This document shows, piece after piece, positions 16,139 through 27,300 of a DNA stretch of 64,000 nucleotides (position 1 is its first letter; each line of letters starts with the position of its first letter). Below the pieces are notes generated by a model, which did not search any database, was not told the origin of the DNA, and saw only the letters and a program-made list of their open reading frames with translations. This DNA comes from Lewinella sp. IMCC34191 (GTDB lineage Bacteria > Bacteroidota > Bacteroidia > Chitinophagales > Saprospiraceae), in contig NZ_QNQZ01000003.1 in assembly GCF_003390935.1 (NCBI RefSeq), positions 186,001 through 250,000 of the forward strand. The letters are read 5' to 3'. A program made the translations under genes and the position numbers.

Positions 16139-17953
16139 TCAGTTCAGTTTGACCATGGGAGCGGAGACGGTCACCATCGCGTCCCCCTTCAGAGTGGTGT
16201 TGGCACTGCTGAATTCGGCGGTTGCCCCCCCGGAAGCGGTCACCCCTACCTGGGCGGATAGGTTCACGTTCTGACCGCTGATATCTACGTTCGTAGCCGC
16301 GTCGATAGTGAGGGCCTTGCCGGCCGTTACCGACATGCCCTGTCCGGAGCTAAAGTCGGCTGCCTTCCCTGCGGAAACGGCAATATTTTCTTCGGCGGTA
16401 ATGGTAATGTTCTTGGCGGTAAGGTTCAGGTCGCCCGCGGTCATGATCTCGATGGACGTGTCTCCTTCAAGACTCAGGCGAATTACGTTGACACCGTTTT
16501 CAATCGTGATGCTTTCTTCTCCGTCGGCGTCGGAGAGGATAACCTGATTGCCGCTGCGGGTACGGATGATCTTGGAGTTATTGTTGGGATCGGCGGCATT
16601 GGGGGGCTTGACATTACCGTGGTAGAGGCTGCCGAGGACGACCGGCCGGTCGGGGTTGTTGTATTCGAAGCCGATCATGACCTGATCGCCGACCTCCGGA
16701 ACAAAGTAGGCCCCGTGACCTCCCCCGGCCCCGGCGGCGGCTACCCGTAGCCAGGGGGTTTGCTCGCCCGATTCCTTTTGCCAGGCGAAACTGACCCGCA
16801 CCCGTCCCAATTCCTCGGGATCCTGATTGTCGACGACCTCGGCGGGTTGCGTTTCCGCCGGCGGGGGGGCGATGTGGTGGTCGCTGATGGGGGGCACTTC
16901 CAGTTTGGCGGGTATGCCCTGAAAGGTATTGTGGTAGTTCCCCATCCCGTCGCAGTGGTGGGTGATGCGCAACAGCCGGAAGCTGCCGTAGTCATCGGCA
17001 CTGTCGGAACCATTTCCATTCAGGCTGCCGGGTACCGTCCGCACGTTGACGACCTGCCCAACCCGCAGATCGAGTCGGGAACTTTCGGCAAAGAGATTGA
17101 TGAGGTTGGCCGACTGGCCGCCCCGCCGGCGCTCGGCGTAGTGTTCGAGCTGAACCTTGTCCGGTGCGACAAAGGGTTCGGCGAAGACCGGCGCGTGCTG
17201 GAACAGGCCAACGGAGGTATCGAAGACCAGCTGTCCGAAGTCGTCCAGTTCGCGGACCTTGGCACGCTCGGCCGAAACATCGAAGTGCTGGTCGCCCACG
17301 TAATCGTAGCCGAGCAATTTAAAATTGGCCGGCACGACGTCGGCCGTAACTTCCATACCGCTGAGGTCTTTGCCGAACAGGAGTTCGGCTTCCTCCCCCT
17401 CCGCGGGGGCGCCGAAGCGGGCGGTTTCGCCGTCGTAGTAAAACCACTCCCCGTGGGTGGCGGTGAGCCGACGCAGGAATCGGTAGGCCGTCTCGCGGTA
17501 CTGGGTCACATAAGGTAACGGATCACCGTACCGCACGTCTACCTTCGTGGCCAGGTCGGGAAAGTCACCGGCCACGGTTTGAATGACGTCCGACAGCGAC
17601 TGCTCGGCAAAGGATCGGTTGTGCGGTCCGTCGTCCAGCAGGCGGGTTGGGCTAAACCCTTGCAGCACGAGCTGAATGACCGAGCTGGCTTGTTTGCTAA
17701 GCTTGACATTCGTAATGATGCCGTTAAAGGTGAGCTGCCCGCTACCGGCGCGAATACCGGCGCGTAACTGGATCGTGATCGATTTGCCGACGTAGGTTTT
17801 TCCGAGTGCCATGAGGGCGCCGGAGCGTTCCCGGTACGGACACACGATGGAAAACGAATGATGATCGTTCCAGGGCTGGTCGAGGGTCAATACCGAGATC
17901 GGCCCCAGGGGGGTTCCGTCGATTACGATGTCCGGTACGGCCTTGCCCGCCAC
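16139..17953 (-). CDS. vgrG: VgrG (TssI), T6SS spike protein without effector extension
   Basis: The protein has 604 residues. The gp27-like part spans about 1-370. An OB-fold gp5-like domain follows (DNQDPEELGRVRVSF, then WLRVAAAGAGGGHGAYFVPE and NPDRPVVLGSLYHG). The last 130 residues form a repetitive beta-helix needle with many A, S, T and I (for example TAGDLNLTAKNITITAEENI). It ends shortly after the needle, so there is no fused toxin; the tip should be capped by the PAAR region of the Rhs protein encoded at 24394. The start is GTG at 17953; no ATG lies upstream before non-coding sequence. The 75-nt gap after hcp may hold its own regulatory signal. It is the only VgrG in the window. Confidence 0.93.
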   Translation of the reverse strand: MAGKAVPDIVIDGTPLGPISVLTLDQPWNDHHSFSIVCPYRERSGALMALGKTYVGKSITIQLRAGIRAGSGQLTFNGIITNVKLSKQASSVIQLVLQGFSPTRLLDDGPHNRSFAEQSLSDVIQTVAGDFPDLATKVDVRYGDPLPYVTQYRETAYRFLRRLTATHGEWFYYDGETARFGAPAEGEEAELLFGKDLSGMEVTADVVPANFKLLGYDYVGDQHFDVSAERAKVRELDDFGQLVFDTSVGLFQHAPVFAEPFVAPDKVQLEHYAERRRGGQSANLINLFAESSRLDLRVGQVVNVRTVPGSLNGNGSDSADDYGSFRLLRITHHCDGMGNYHNTFQGIPAKLEVPPISDHHIAPPPAETQPAEVVDNQDPEELGRVRVSFAWQKESGEQTPWLRVAAAGAGGGHGAYFVPEVGDQVMIGFEYNNPDRPVVLGSLYHGNVKPPNAADPNNNSKIIRTRSGNQVILSDADGEESITIENGVNVIRLSLEGDTSIEIMTAGDLNLTAKNITITAEENIAVSAGKAADFSSGQGMSVTAGKALTIDAATNVDISGQNVNLSAQVGVTASGGATAEFSSANTTLKGDAMVTVSAPMVKLN

Positions 17954-18028
17954 GAGAGAATAATTTGGTGATGAAGAATGGAAGGAAACCGGAGGCCGGT
18001 TATGAGTGCCGGGCCTCCGGTGACGTGT

Positions 18029-18427
18029 TTAGCTGACCCAGGTTTTTTTGAGTTCGCTCTCCTGCATCTTCATCGTCTCGGCCGAGACGGTAAAGTGCTC
18101 GACCATCGGCTGGTCGACCTCCCCGTTCAGGACGTTGAAGGTCTCGCCGTGCTCGACGATGTAAGCATTCTCGAAGGAAAGTACCTTGGCCGGCGTGGGA
18201 TCGTTGCGCTTATAGAACTCGATCTCGCCGTTCTTCTGGGCGAAGGCATTGATCATCCAGTCGAATAAAGTGATATCGGAGGATGACTTGATGGTGAGAC
18301 TAATCTTACCGCCGTGCACGCCGGTGGCCGGCATGCCGGACTTATCGGTCTCGCGGTCCATCTGGTAGCTGCACTGCAGCACTTCAACCGGATCACCGCC
18401 GTCTAATTTAAGCTTGGCTTCGAACAT
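18029..18427 (-). CDS. hcp: Hcp (TssD), T6SS inner tube protein
   Basis: The protein has 132 residues, the Bacteroidota Hcp form. It begins MFEAKLKLDGGDPVEVLQCSY, with the two beta sheets and single helix (TLFDWMINAFAQ) of the tube subunit, and a strong ENAYIVEHGETF strand. Hcp hexamers stack into the tube pushed out by sheath contraction, and can carry small effectors. The gene is preceded by an 83-nt and followed by a 75-nt gap, unlike the close packing elsewhere, which suits the high expression an abundant tube protein needs. Confidence 0.92.
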   Translation of the reverse strand: MFEAKLKLDGGDPVEVLQCSYQMDRETDKSGMPATGVHGGKISLTIKSSSDITLFDWMINAFAQKNGEIEFYKRNDPTPAKVLSFENAYIVEHGETFNVLNGEVDQPMVEHFTVSAETMKMQESELKKTWVS

Positions 18428-18510
18428 AGTGTAATGAATTAAAGGGTGAATTGAATCGGCCGTCCCCTACCCTCCCGGGGCGGGACCAAACCGGTTATAG
18501 TCTTGCGGGC

Positions 18511-19893
18511 CTAGGCCACGTTGCTGTCCCAGTTGGGCGGGGAGTTCGGGTCGTCGCCGCTCTTGCCCTCCAGGTTGATCACGAAATTGCGGGCGGGGAA
18601 GAAGGGGGTGGCGTGGACCTTGACCCACACCCGGTCCTTCTGATTCGGGTCGCGCTTGATCTCCACCTTGCCGTACTTCTCCAGGATGCCGTTCTTCTGG
18701 CAGTTGAAGAAGAACTTAGCCACTTCGCGGTGGATGTTCATCTCCGCGTTGGTGCTGATGTTGACGAACAGCATCCGGTTGAGGTAATCCATCAGGCTCT
18801 TCGTCAGCCAGTCGAAGGTGCGTACCACGGAGTAGGTCTGCATGCCCAGGTTGTCGCCGTTGAAGAGGGTGCGCTGGCTGAAGGCCTGGACCTGCCCGTA
18901 CTCGTAGGCCATGGGCACGAGGCCCATTTCGCCCAGGTCGGACAGTTCATTGGCGCGGGTCACGAAGCGCGTGCCTTCCACCCCGCGCAGAACGCCGAAC
19001 TTCTTGCCGGCGGATACCTGCGCAATGTTATTAGCGTACATCCGTCCGGCCAGGGCCGTGGAGGGGGGAATGTAGAGCGGGTCGGATTCCCCAACGTCCG
19101 CGTTGGCCGGTCGCCCGACCAGCCAGTTGCAGGTCATCATCACGTTGCCCTTATGCTCGTCGGCACCGGTGTACTTACCCGCTTCCCAGAGCTTCATCAC
19201 CTGGTCGGGATTAGCCAGGTCGCGGAAATCCGTCAGCAGCATGGCTTTCGCTTCCTGCGCCGTCCGCGCCCACTCGTCGATCACGGCCTTGGAGCCGAGG
19301 AAGCCGGGGACGCACACCAGCCCGTAGCTGTTCATCAAGTCCAGGCGGTCGAACTTTTCCTGCAGCTCGTTGCCGATCGCCTTTAGGAAGATCGGGTTAT
19401 CCAGGTCGTTCAACTTCTCCAGGGGAGCATTGACGATGGTTACGTTTTTAACCGGCTTATCGCCGGCGGCATTGCGGTAAAAGTTGGCTACCGAACGGTA
19501 ATTCGTTTCCAGCTTCGCGATCCGGTCGAGCGTCTTTTTCAGATTCTGCTTGAGCAGCGCGTCGGCCTCCTCGTGGCGGGCGTTACTTTGCTCGATCATC
19601 TCACCGACGTTCTCGACTTCGGTAAGGAGAGCGATCCAATCGGCCAGGCGCTGGCGGAGTTGCTTGCGCTCCCGTTTGTTGCTTTCCTCCTCGAGGAAAA
19701 TATCTTTCAGTATGGAATCCGGCTCCATATTCTCCGCGCCGTCGACGCTGCCGGCGACGAGATCGAAGCCCCCAAATTCTTCCAGCGATTCGACCGCGTG
19801 GCTCACCGCCTCGGCGGGTACCGCATCGGTTCGCGTGGCCGTCTTTTCGGCCGGGGCGCCGGTTGCCGCGCCCTGTAATTCTTCCTGTGCCAT
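18511..19893 (-). CDS. tssC: TssC, T6SS contractile sheath large subunit
   Basis: The protein has 460 residues. After a low-complexity N-terminal stretch (A, T, E rich) comes a helical region (KLRQRLADWIALLTEVE), then the TssC core: EYGQVQAFSQRTLFNGDNLG, FNCQKNGILEKYG, and a final KVHATPFFPARNFVINLEG. TssC pairs with TssB to make the sheath wound around the Hcp tube, and ClpV recycles it after firing. There is a single TssC in the locus. It follows tssB by 37 nt and starts with ATG. Confidence 0.93.
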   Translation of the reverse strand: MAQEELQGAATGAPAEKTATRTDAVPAEAVSHAVESLEEFGGFDLVAGSVDGAENMEPDSILKDIFLEEESNKRERKQLRQRLADWIALLTEVENVGEMIEQSNARHEEADALLKQNLKKTLDRIAKLETNYRSVANFYRNAAGDKPVKNVTIVNAPLEKLNDLDNPIFLKAIGNELQEKFDRLDLMNSYGLVCVPGFLGSKAVIDEWARTAQEAKAMLLTDFRDLANPDQVMKLWEAGKYTGADEHKGNVMMTCNWLVGRPANADVGESDPLYIPPSTALAGRMYANNIAQVSAGKKFGVLRGVEGTRFVTRANELSDLGEMGLVPMAYEYGQVQAFSQRTLFNGDNLGMQTYSVVRTFDWLTKSLMDYLNRMLFVNISTNAEMNIHREVAKFFFNCQKNGILEKYGKVEIKRDPNQKDRVWVKVHATPFFPARNFVINLEGKSGDDPNSPPNWDSNVA

Positions 19894-19930
19894 GGTGCTT
19901 GTATTGTGCTTTCGTGTTTAGTGCTTCGGT

Positions 19931-20401
19931 TTAGGCCTCGTCTTCGAGTTCCTGCAGCATGGAGCGCAGTACGGTGAGGTAGGCTTCCTTCTTGTCGGGG
20001 TCGCTCAGCACCCGCTGTAGGACCTTGTTATTCTGCAGGCGGGTGGCGAAGGTGGAATAGTTGGCCCGCTGCTGGCTAATCTTGCCTAGGAACTCGCTCT
20101 GGCGGAGCAGGGCCTTATCGCCAAAATCGCCGAGGTTGGTGAAGTGAAGTTCTTCGTTGATGGACGCCCCTTCCGCATCGCTGAATTCCATCTTCACATT
20201 GGGCTGGAAGTGCTCGAAGACATCCTCGATCGTTTCCAGCTCGTAGGTCATCTCGGGCCGGGTGGCGGGCTTATCGGTCAGGTCGGCGGTGAGGATGGTC
20301 CGGTTCTTCGGAATGTCGGCCATCGCCTCGTTGGCGGCGTCGACGGTTTCGTAGATGAAGCCGTTCTTGCGTAAGTCTTGATTGGAGGTGAAGTCTGCCA
20401 T
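19931..20401 (-). CDS. tssB: TssB, T6SS contractile sheath small subunit
   Basis: The protein has 156 residues, typical for TssB. It contains the conserved ELETIEDVFEHFQPNVKMEF stretch, matching the TssB core in which the F-x-P-x-V motif packs against TssC. The C-terminus is helical and acidic (LRSMLQELEDEA). TssB and TssC interlock by handshake strands. The gene is 9 nt after clpV and 37 nt before tssC. Confidence 0.93.
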   Translation of the reverse strand: MADFTSNQDLRKNGFIYETVDAANEAMADIPKNRTILTADLTDKPATRPEMTYELETIEDVFEHFQPNVKMEFSDAEGASINEELHFTNLGDFGDKALLRQSEFLGKISQQRANYSTFATRLQNNKVLQRVLSDPDKKEAYLTVLRSMLQELEDEA

Positions 20402-20410
20402 GAAATTGGA

Positions 20411-22903
20411 TTATTGAATGTTGAATCGGGCCTCTCCGGCTTCGTCCAGGTCGATGAGCAACTGCTGCCCGTCGGCGAGTTCGCCGGAGATGATAAGCCG
20501 GGAGATCGGCTTTTGTAGGTCGTTCAAAATGACGCGGCGTAGCGGCCGGGCGCCGAAGCGTGGCGAGAAGCCCAGCATGGCGTAGTGCCGTTCCGCTTCC
20601 GGCGTCATTTGTAGGTCTATTCCTTTGAGCCGCAAACTGTTACCAAGTTTGCGCGCCTGGATCCGAAAAATTTTCACAATGTTGTTTTCCGTGATCGGTC
20701 CGAAGGGAATGATCTCCGTCAGCCGGCCCAGGAACTCGTCCTTGAAGTGCCGGCTCATGTGCTCCGTCAGCTGGGCCGACGTCGGGATCTCGCCCCGCTG
20801 GAAGCTGTCCACGATGTATTCGTGCCCGATGTTGGAGGTGAACAGGATGATGGCGTTGGTAAAGTCGCCCACCTTCCCCTGCTTATCGGTCAGTTTGCCG
20901 TCGTCCAGTACCTGCAGGAAGACCTTGAAGACTTCCGGGTGGGCCTTTTCGATCTCGTCGAAGAGCACCACCGAATACGGTTGCCGGCGGATGCGGTTCA
21001 CCAGGATACCGCCCTCCTCGTAGCCGACGTAGCCCGGAGGCGCGCCGGTAAGGGTATCCGCCGCGTGCTGCTGGGTGTATTCCGACATATCGAAGCGGAT
21101 CAGGGCTGACTCGTCGTTGAAGAGAAAGTCGGCCAGCGCTTTGGCCAGTTCCGTCTTTCCCGTACCGGTCGGGCCCAGGAAGAAAAAGCTTCCCACCGGG
21201 CGACCGGCGTCGGCGATGCCCGCGCGGCTCACCTTGACGGCGCTGACCACAGATTGAATCGCCTGATCCTGGCCGACCACCCGCTCGCCCAGCCGTTGGG
21301 CCATGGTGTCGAGTTTTTGTTTTTCGTCCGACTGAATCTTACCGATCGGGATGCCCTTGGCGTAGGCGACCAGGGCGGCCACGTCTTCGCTGAGGATGCT
21401 GTCTTTCTCGGATTCGGCGTGCTCGTCCAGCGAGTCCAATAATCGGTGGAGGTAGGCAATCAGGTCTTCCGACCGCTCCATTCCATCTACTTCCAGCAGG
21501 TCGGGGACCTTGCCCAGCAGGATCGGCGACACCGCGTCGCGTAATTCGCTCTCGAACCACTTGAGCTCCCCCAGATAGAGATCGGGATCCTGCTCCGATC
21601 CGGTGTCGGTCAGTTCGGCGAGACGTTGGCGGTAGCGGGCTACCTCGTCGCCGCTGGTTTCGACCATCATCCGCACGGCCGCGGCGGTGCGGTCGATGAG
21701 GTCGATGGCGGCGTCGGGCAGTTGCCGGTCCTTCAGGTAGCGGGTGGCGAGGTGGACGGCCTCCCGCAGCGCGCCGGGGGTTAGGGTGAGCTGGTGGTGC
21801 TCCCCGTAAGCGGGGGCCAGGGCCTGCAGCATACGGACGGCCTTTTCCTCGTCGGGTTCCTCAACCTCGATGGTATCGAAGCGCCGTTTGAAGGCATCGT
21901 CCTTTTCGATATACTTCCGGTACTCGGCGTGGGTAGTGGCCCCGATCACGGTCAGTTCGCCGCGGGCCAGTTCCGGCTTCAGCAGGTTGGCCGCGCCCCC
22001 CGCCCCACCCTGGGGGTCGAGCAGGATGTGAATCTCGTCGATGAAGAGGATTGTGCCCGGTCGGGCCTTGATCTCGGCGAGGATAGACTTGAGCCGTTCC
22101 TCGATCTCGCCCTTGTAGGCCGCGCCGGCTATGAGGGAACCCGTGTCCAGCTCCCAGAGGGTAGCCTCCCGCAGGCGCTCCGGAACTTCGCCGGCTACGA
22201 TCAGCCGGGCGAAGCCTTCGACCAGGGCGGTTTTACCTACTCCGGGCTCCCCGACGATGATGGCGTTCGGCTTGGTGCGCCGGCCCAGGATCTCGGCGAT
22301 CTTACGGATCTCCCGGTTGCGGCCGATGATGGGATCGATCTTGCCCGCCCGGGCGGCGGCGGTCTTCTCGATGCAGAACCGCTCCAACTGCTTCCCTTTG
22401 CCGGCGGCGGCCGTACCGTTCCCGGAAGCGGCACCGTTTTTGGGCGACTTCTCTACGGGCTGGTTGGCTACCTCGGCCACGTAGTTGGCCAGCAGCTGCT
22501 GTTCGGTGAGGGGGAAAGACTTCAGTTCCTCGGCGGTGAAGCCGACGCCGGGTTTGCACAGCGCGGCGAGTACGCAGGCGCTGTCGACGCGGTCGAGGGA
22601 TAACTTGAGGCGGACGATATCGGCCGTGCTCAGTACCCGCTCGACGGCATCATCCGGAGCAGGTTCGGTGGCCGGGCGGGCGCTCTTCGGATACCGACGC
22701 AGGCGTACCTCCGCCCATTCCCGCATGCGGTTGAGATCGACGTCCATGGTGCGCAGCATGCTCGAGAGCCCGACATCGTCGTGCAATACGGCCTGGAGCA
22801 GGTGTGGCGGTCCGTAATGACTGCCCCGGTACTCCCGGGCTATGGCGGCGGCAATGCGATTTGCCTCGCGCAGGTCGGTGGTGTAATTCCCGAGGGTGAG
22901 CAA
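20411..22903 (-). CDS. clpV: ClpV (TssH), AAA+ ATPase recycling the contracted sheath
   Basis: The protein has 830 residues with two AAA+ modules: Walker A GEPGVGKT (218-225) with Walker B LFIDE (286-290), and Walker A GPTGTGKT (577-584) with Walker B VVLFDE (645-650). An N-terminal Clp N domain (10-145) and a helical middle domain (about 410-530) are present. ClpV unfolds TssC from contracted sheaths. The start is TTG at 22903, with an in-frame TAA five codons upstream and AAATATAAATTG before it, so no ATG is available. It is the first gene of the long T6SS/Ubl operon, divergent from the TPR/Rhs unit. It could be another Clp paralogue, but the position next to tssB makes ClpV the best call. 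Confidence 0.93.
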   Translation of the reverse strand: MLTLGNYTTDLREANRIAAAIAREYRGSHYGPPHLLQAVLHDDVGLSSMLRTMDVDLNRMREWAEVRLRRYPKSARPATEPAPDDAVERVLSTADIVRLKLSLDRVDSACVLAALCKPGVGFTAEELKSFPLTEQQLLANYVAEVANQPVEKSPKNGAASGNGTAAAGKGKQLERFCIEKTAAARAGKIDPIIGRNREIRKIAEILGRRTKPNAIIVGEPGVGKTALVEGFARLIVAGEVPERLREATLWELDTGSLIAGAAYKGEIEERLKSILAEIKARPGTILFIDEIHILLDPQGGAGGAANLLKPELARGELTVIGATTHAEYRKYIEKDDAFKRRFDTIEVEEPDEEKAVRMLQALAPAYGEHHQLTLTPGALREAVHLATRYLKDRQLPDAAIDLIDRTAAAVRMMVETSGDEVARYRQRLAELTDTGSEQDPDLYLGELKWFESELRDAVSPILLGKVPDLLEVDGMERSEDLIAYLHRLLDSLDEHAESEKDSILSEDVAALVAYAKGIPIGKIQSDEKQKLDTMAQRLGERVVGQDQAIQSVVSAVKVSRAGIADAGRPVGSFFFLGPTGTGKTELAKALADFLFNDESALIRFDMSEYTQQHAADTLTGAPPGYVGYEEGGILVNRIRRQPYSVVLFDEIEKAHPEVFKVFLQVLDDGKLTDKQGKVGDFTNAIILFTSNIGHEYIVDSFQRGEIPTSAQLTEHMSRHFKDEFLGRLTEIIPFGPITENNIVKIFRIQARKLGNSLRLKGIDLQMTPEAERHYAMLGFSPRFGARPLRRVILNDLQKPISRLIISGELADGQQLLIDLDEAGEARFNIQ

Positions 22904-23077
22904 TTTATATTTCGATTAAAGGTGATCTGTTGACCCTTTATGCTGCCTCGTGGAAAGAGGTTACTATAAAATTTGAAAAATGTGGTAACTTTTTTGTTGG
23001 ACCATGAATAGACGGACGGAAGCCTAAGCCCGGAGGCAGGGCATCCCTAATCTTCATCACCGGTTCCCCCGGCCCAA
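22904..23077. promoter_or_regulatory. Shared divergent promoter region of the T6SS operon and Rhs unit
   Basis: This 174-nt region separates two divergent units that both begin with TTG codons. Its middle (22950-23000) is AT-rich: TATAAAATTTG near 22965 and a TTTTTTG run near 22990. These are similar to, but not exact matches for, the Bacteroidota -7 element TAnnTTTG. A single shared regulatory region would let effector and secretion machine be expressed together. I cannot place a promoter with certainty. Confidence 0.4.
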
Positions 23078-24397
23078 TTGAGCGTCTTGTCCAACAATCC
23101 GCAAAACAATGCCGCCGTCCGCCGCTTACGGCTCGTACAGCGTCTGTATATCGACTCTCCTACCAAGGAAGCCGGCAGCCTGATGCTCTGGATCGCCGGA
23201 CCGGAAGAGCAGCGGATGATCGAAGCATTCGTACTCACCGAGGATTCCGCGGGGGCGGTGACGCGTGACCTCTTTCTCACCTTCCTACAGGGCACCCCCG
23301 GCTCCCCGGACTACGTCGCCGACCTGGATGCGGAATTTCGCCGGCAACTGGAAAACGCGCGGGATACGCTGTTCGAGCAGGAGGTGAACATCCAGCCGTA
23401 CCTGACCCCGCTACAATCCGCCAGGCTCCAGGATTTCATACGCCGGATCCATTCATTTGCCGGCGAGCTCAAAAATCATCGCGGTCGAACCGTCATTTTC
23501 CTTAATCCGGCCCAGACTACCGATTCTCTGGCCGATGGCCTGCAGCAGCTGCTGGTTGCCGGTCTACCGCCCGGCCTGGACCTGATGGTCTGTGACACCG
23601 AAGACGGTCCGCTCGGTCGTCGTTTCGCCGGACGGGAAGATATGGGTGTCCGTACCCTCCGCCCCGAGTTGAATATGGACCAATTGGCCCGGGAACTGGC
23701 GGCGGAGGGCGACCCCGAAGATCCCGCGGTCCGCTTCCGGACGCTGTTCCTGGAAATGAGCCAATTTGGTAGCCGGGGCGCCTTCGAATCCATGCGGGAA
23801 CGGGGGGAAGCGGCCCGGGAACTTGCCCAGCAACAAATTGGCTGGGAGCACCTGGTCGCTACCGTTCTGGCCGCCCAGGGTGCGCATCTGCTTCCCCACG
23901 GAGACCGACGCAAAGAAGCCGTATCCCTGTTCCGGCAGGCCCGCGCGGCCGCCCAACTCGCCATCGACGTGGACAATCCCGCCGGACGGGCCGTCCTGCT
24001 GCAGACCCTGCATTTCGAGGCCGCGGGACTGCTGCACAGCAAGGAGTATTTGTCCGCGGCGGAAATCTACGAGGAAGCTGCCACCAGGGCGGACCGGGAC
24101 GACGAAGCCTTCCAACGCATGGAGGCCTATCGCCTGGCCGCCTGGTGTTTTGCTTGCGGCGGGGCGCAGGTAGAAGCCTGGCAACGCAACCTGAAGGCGC
24201 TCGAAGTAGCCGAAACCATTGCCCCGGACCAACTTCGCGGCTCTACCCTACCCTACGTCGGACGGGCGCTGCTGGAAGCAGTTGAACGGCTGAATCGACA
24301 CGATGCCACCCGCGACATCCGCGACCGGTTGGAACGGCTGGTAGGTGCCGACTGGGAAGAACTGATCGAGAACGCCCAAGCACCCGTCGCGCCATGA
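23078..24397 (+). CDS. Degenerate ATPase-like plus TPR protein, candidate PAAR-Rhs effector adaptor
   Basis: The protein has about 439 residues from a TTG at 23078 (another TTG at 23087; no ATG lies between the upstream TAA at 23048 and residue 36). The N-terminal 190 residues have an alpha/beta look (RGRTVIFLNPAQ, then LPPGLDLMVCDTEDG) that suggests an ATPase-like domain without a Walker A P-loop. From about 240 on, helical repeats follow, with two or three TPR-like pairs (EYLSAAEIYEEAATRA, then AWQRNLKALEVAETI). It overlaps the start of the PAAR-Rhs gene by 4 nt (ATGA), so the two are coupled. T6SS effectors with PAAR domains often need a dedicated chaperone encoded next door; that role is inferred here. 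Confidence 0.75.
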   Translation: MSVLSNNPQNNAAVRRLRLVQRLYIDSPTKEAGSLMLWIAGPEEQRMIEAFVLTEDSAGAVTRDLFLTFLQGTPGSPDYVADLDAEFRRQLENARDTLFEQEVNIQPYLTPLQSARLQDFIRRIHSFAGELKNHRGRTVIFLNPAQTTDSLADGLQQLLVAGLPPGLDLMVCDTEDGPLGRRFAGREDMGVRTLRPELNMDQLARELAAEGDPEDPAVRFRTLFLEMSQFGSRGAFESMRERGEAARELAQQQIGWEHLVATVLAAQGAHLLPHGDRRKEAVSLFRQARAAAQLAIDVDNPAGRAVLLQTLHFEAAGLLHSKEYLSAAEIYEEAATRADRDDEAFQRMEAYRLAAWCFACGGAQVEAWQRNLKALEVAETIAPDQLRGSTLPYVGRALLEAVERLNRHDATRDIRDRLERLVGADWEELIENAQAPVAP

Positions 24398-27300
24398 TCG
24401 CCGCCAAGATGATGGACATGGTGATGGGGGTAGATATCCACATCGTCCAACCGCCGGGACCGGTGCCGCCCATCCCGTTCCCCCACCCCTTTATCGGTAT
24501 GGTGTTGGATCCGATGGAGTTCCTGCCCTTCATCGGCGCTTCCACCTGGGTCAACGGCATGCCCCGGGCGCAGGCGGGCAACGAGGCCAAGGCCATCCCG
24601 CCTCATATTCCGCTAGGCGGCACCTTCATCAAGCCGGTAGGTAACGAAGGGGAGATCTTCATGGGCAGCGCGACCGTGGTGGTGGAGGACGAACCCTTCA
24701 GCCGCATGTCCATGCCGGTGCTGAGCTGCTCGTGCATCGGTATGCCGAGCCCGCCGCGACCGAAGGGCAAAGCAAAGGCCGGTCTGATGCTGCCCACCTC
24801 CGTATTGATTGCTATCCCGGGCGGACAGCTGGTCATGGTAGGGGGCCCGCCTACCATCTCCATGATGGCGATAGGTATGAAACTGGGTATGGCGGCGGGG
24901 GGGAAGTTCTTCAACAAATTTGTGAAGAACTCGAAGGGCTACAAAAAGATCTGCGAGAAGATCCACGACGCGGCGAGCCTGGTGACCCGGCATTTACCGG
25001 AGAACCTGCGGAATAAAGTCCACCGGGGCATCTGTAGCGTCATCGGCCACCCGGTGGACGTCGGTACCGGGAAAGTATTTACCGACCGGGTGGATTTTGA
25101 ACTACCGGGTCCGATCCCGCTGGTCTGGGAAAGGGTGTGGTATTCCACCTCCGTCCACGAAGGACCACTGGGTCATGGCTGGCACCACGCTTACGATCTC
25201 GAGCTTACCCGCGTCGACGATACCCTGGAGCTCCGGTTGGCGGACGGGCGCAACGCCTACGTCGACTACTTTTTCCCCGGGGAAGAGATCTACCTGAAGC
25301 AGGAAAAATTGCGGTTCACCCGCGATGAGACGCACTTCATCGTAACCGACGAGCAGTACACGTCTTACTGTTTTCGGATCGACGACATCACCGTCCATGC
25401 CTCCGCGAAACTGCATTTTATCCTGCGCCCCGCCGCCGAAAAAATTCAGTTTGCCTACGACGGTCGGGGTTACCTCGCCGGGATCACGGATAGCGCCGGC
25501 CGGCAGCTGACGGTAATGACCGATAACCACGGCCGCATAACCGCCATCGAGGCGCCGCATCCGCAGCCGGGGGGAAACGGGGCAAGGGTGACACTGGTCC
25601 GCTACCGCTACCATGCCGCCGGTGACCTGGTGGAGAGCATCGATGCCGTGGGGGCCAGCTTCCGGTACGAGTACCGCGACCATTTGCTGACCAGGGAAAC
25701 GAACCGGAACGGACTCTCCTTTTACTTCGAGTACGCCGGTAAGAAACCGGAGGCGCTCTGCGTGCGTACCTGGGGCGACGGCGGCATCCACGACAACACG
25801 GTCACCTACGATAACGAAAACAGCGTCACGCGGGTGGTCAATAGCCTCGGCCAGGTGACGCTGTATCACTACAACGAAGATGGTCTGGTCTGGAAGACGG
25901 TCGATCCTCTGGGGAATGAGCGATTGAGTCTGTACGGGGAGGCGTGCGAACTGCTGCGTGAGGAAGACGAGCTGGGGCGGGCAACCAACTATGCCTACGA
26001 TGCCCTGGCACACCGCAGCGAAATCACCTACGCCGACGGCAGCCAGATCAAACTGACCCGTAAAGATCATCTCCTCGTAGCGGCGAAGGACCAGATCGGG
26101 GGAAGTTGGAGCTGGGTGTACGACGACCTGCACCGATTGATTGACCGGACGGACCCGAGCGGAGCCAGTACCAGCTACGGCTACGACGGACCGAACCTGA
26201 CGGAGATCGTCGACCCGGCAGGGAACCGAACGGAATTAGCCTACGACGGGGAATACAATTTGACCCAGCTTACCACGGAAGACGGAGCGACGAGCGAATG
26301 GCGCTACGACCGGTTGGGGCGGGTGACCGCGTCGGTAGATGCACGCGGGAACGTGCGTAGTCGCAAATTGAATTTATTGGGTAACACCCTGAAAGTCCGG
26401 GAGCCGGACGGCAACGTGCGGGTACTCGATTACGACGGCGAAGAGAACATCGTGCGCGCCAAGGACCGGCAGTACGAGGTCGCCTTTGAGTACGTGGGTA
26501 TGAACCGGTTGGCGGCCCGCATCGAGGCCGGTACGCGGGTGGCTTTCCGATATAATACGGAGGAAGACCTCGTGGCTATCGAAAATGAGCACGGATCGGT
26601 TTACCAGTTCGGGCTGGACGACTGTGGCCGCGTGGTGAAGGAATCCGGCTTTGACCGGCTGACCCGCACCTACGAACGGGATGCCGCCGGGCAGGTGGTA
26701 CGCGTGCGCAGGCCCGGCGACCGGGAGACGGACTATGGCTACGACCGGGTGGGGCGCGTAACGGAGGTGACCCACTGGGACGGCAGCGCGGAACGCTACC
26801 TCTACCGCGCCGATGGCGAGTTGGAGGCCGCCATCAACGGAGCGATCCGGGTCGGCTTCGAGCGGGATGCGCTGGGGCGGGTAGTGACGGAGCGGCAGGG
26901 CGGCTTCGTGGTGACGTCGAAGTACGATAAGTTGGGGAATCGCGTGGGCTTGACCTCCAGTCTGGGCGCGGACGTAAAGATCCGCCGGAACAAGATGGGC
27001 GACGTGGAGGAGGTGGCCAGTCAATCGGGGAAGGCCGACCCCTGGTCGGTGCAGTTCGAGCGGGACTTGGTGGGTCTGGAGCTGGAGCGCAGTTTGCCGG
27101 GGGGCGTGCGCAGTCGCTGGCAGCGCGACCGGTTGGGGCGGCCGGCCAAGCAAATTACGACCGTGGGCGGCGAGCGGGAACGCAGCCGGACCTACCAGTG
27201 GGGGGTGAACGACCGGCTGCAGTCGATCGTGGACTCCGCGAAGGGCCGCTTTGAGTTCGAGCACGACATTTTCGGCAACCTGGCGGCGGCTACCTACCCG

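Noticed and set aside
940-22903. Locus as an extracellular contractile injection system rather than a T6SS
   Set aside because: TssK, ClpV, separate TssB/TssC and TssE/F/G are all present; these define a T6SS.
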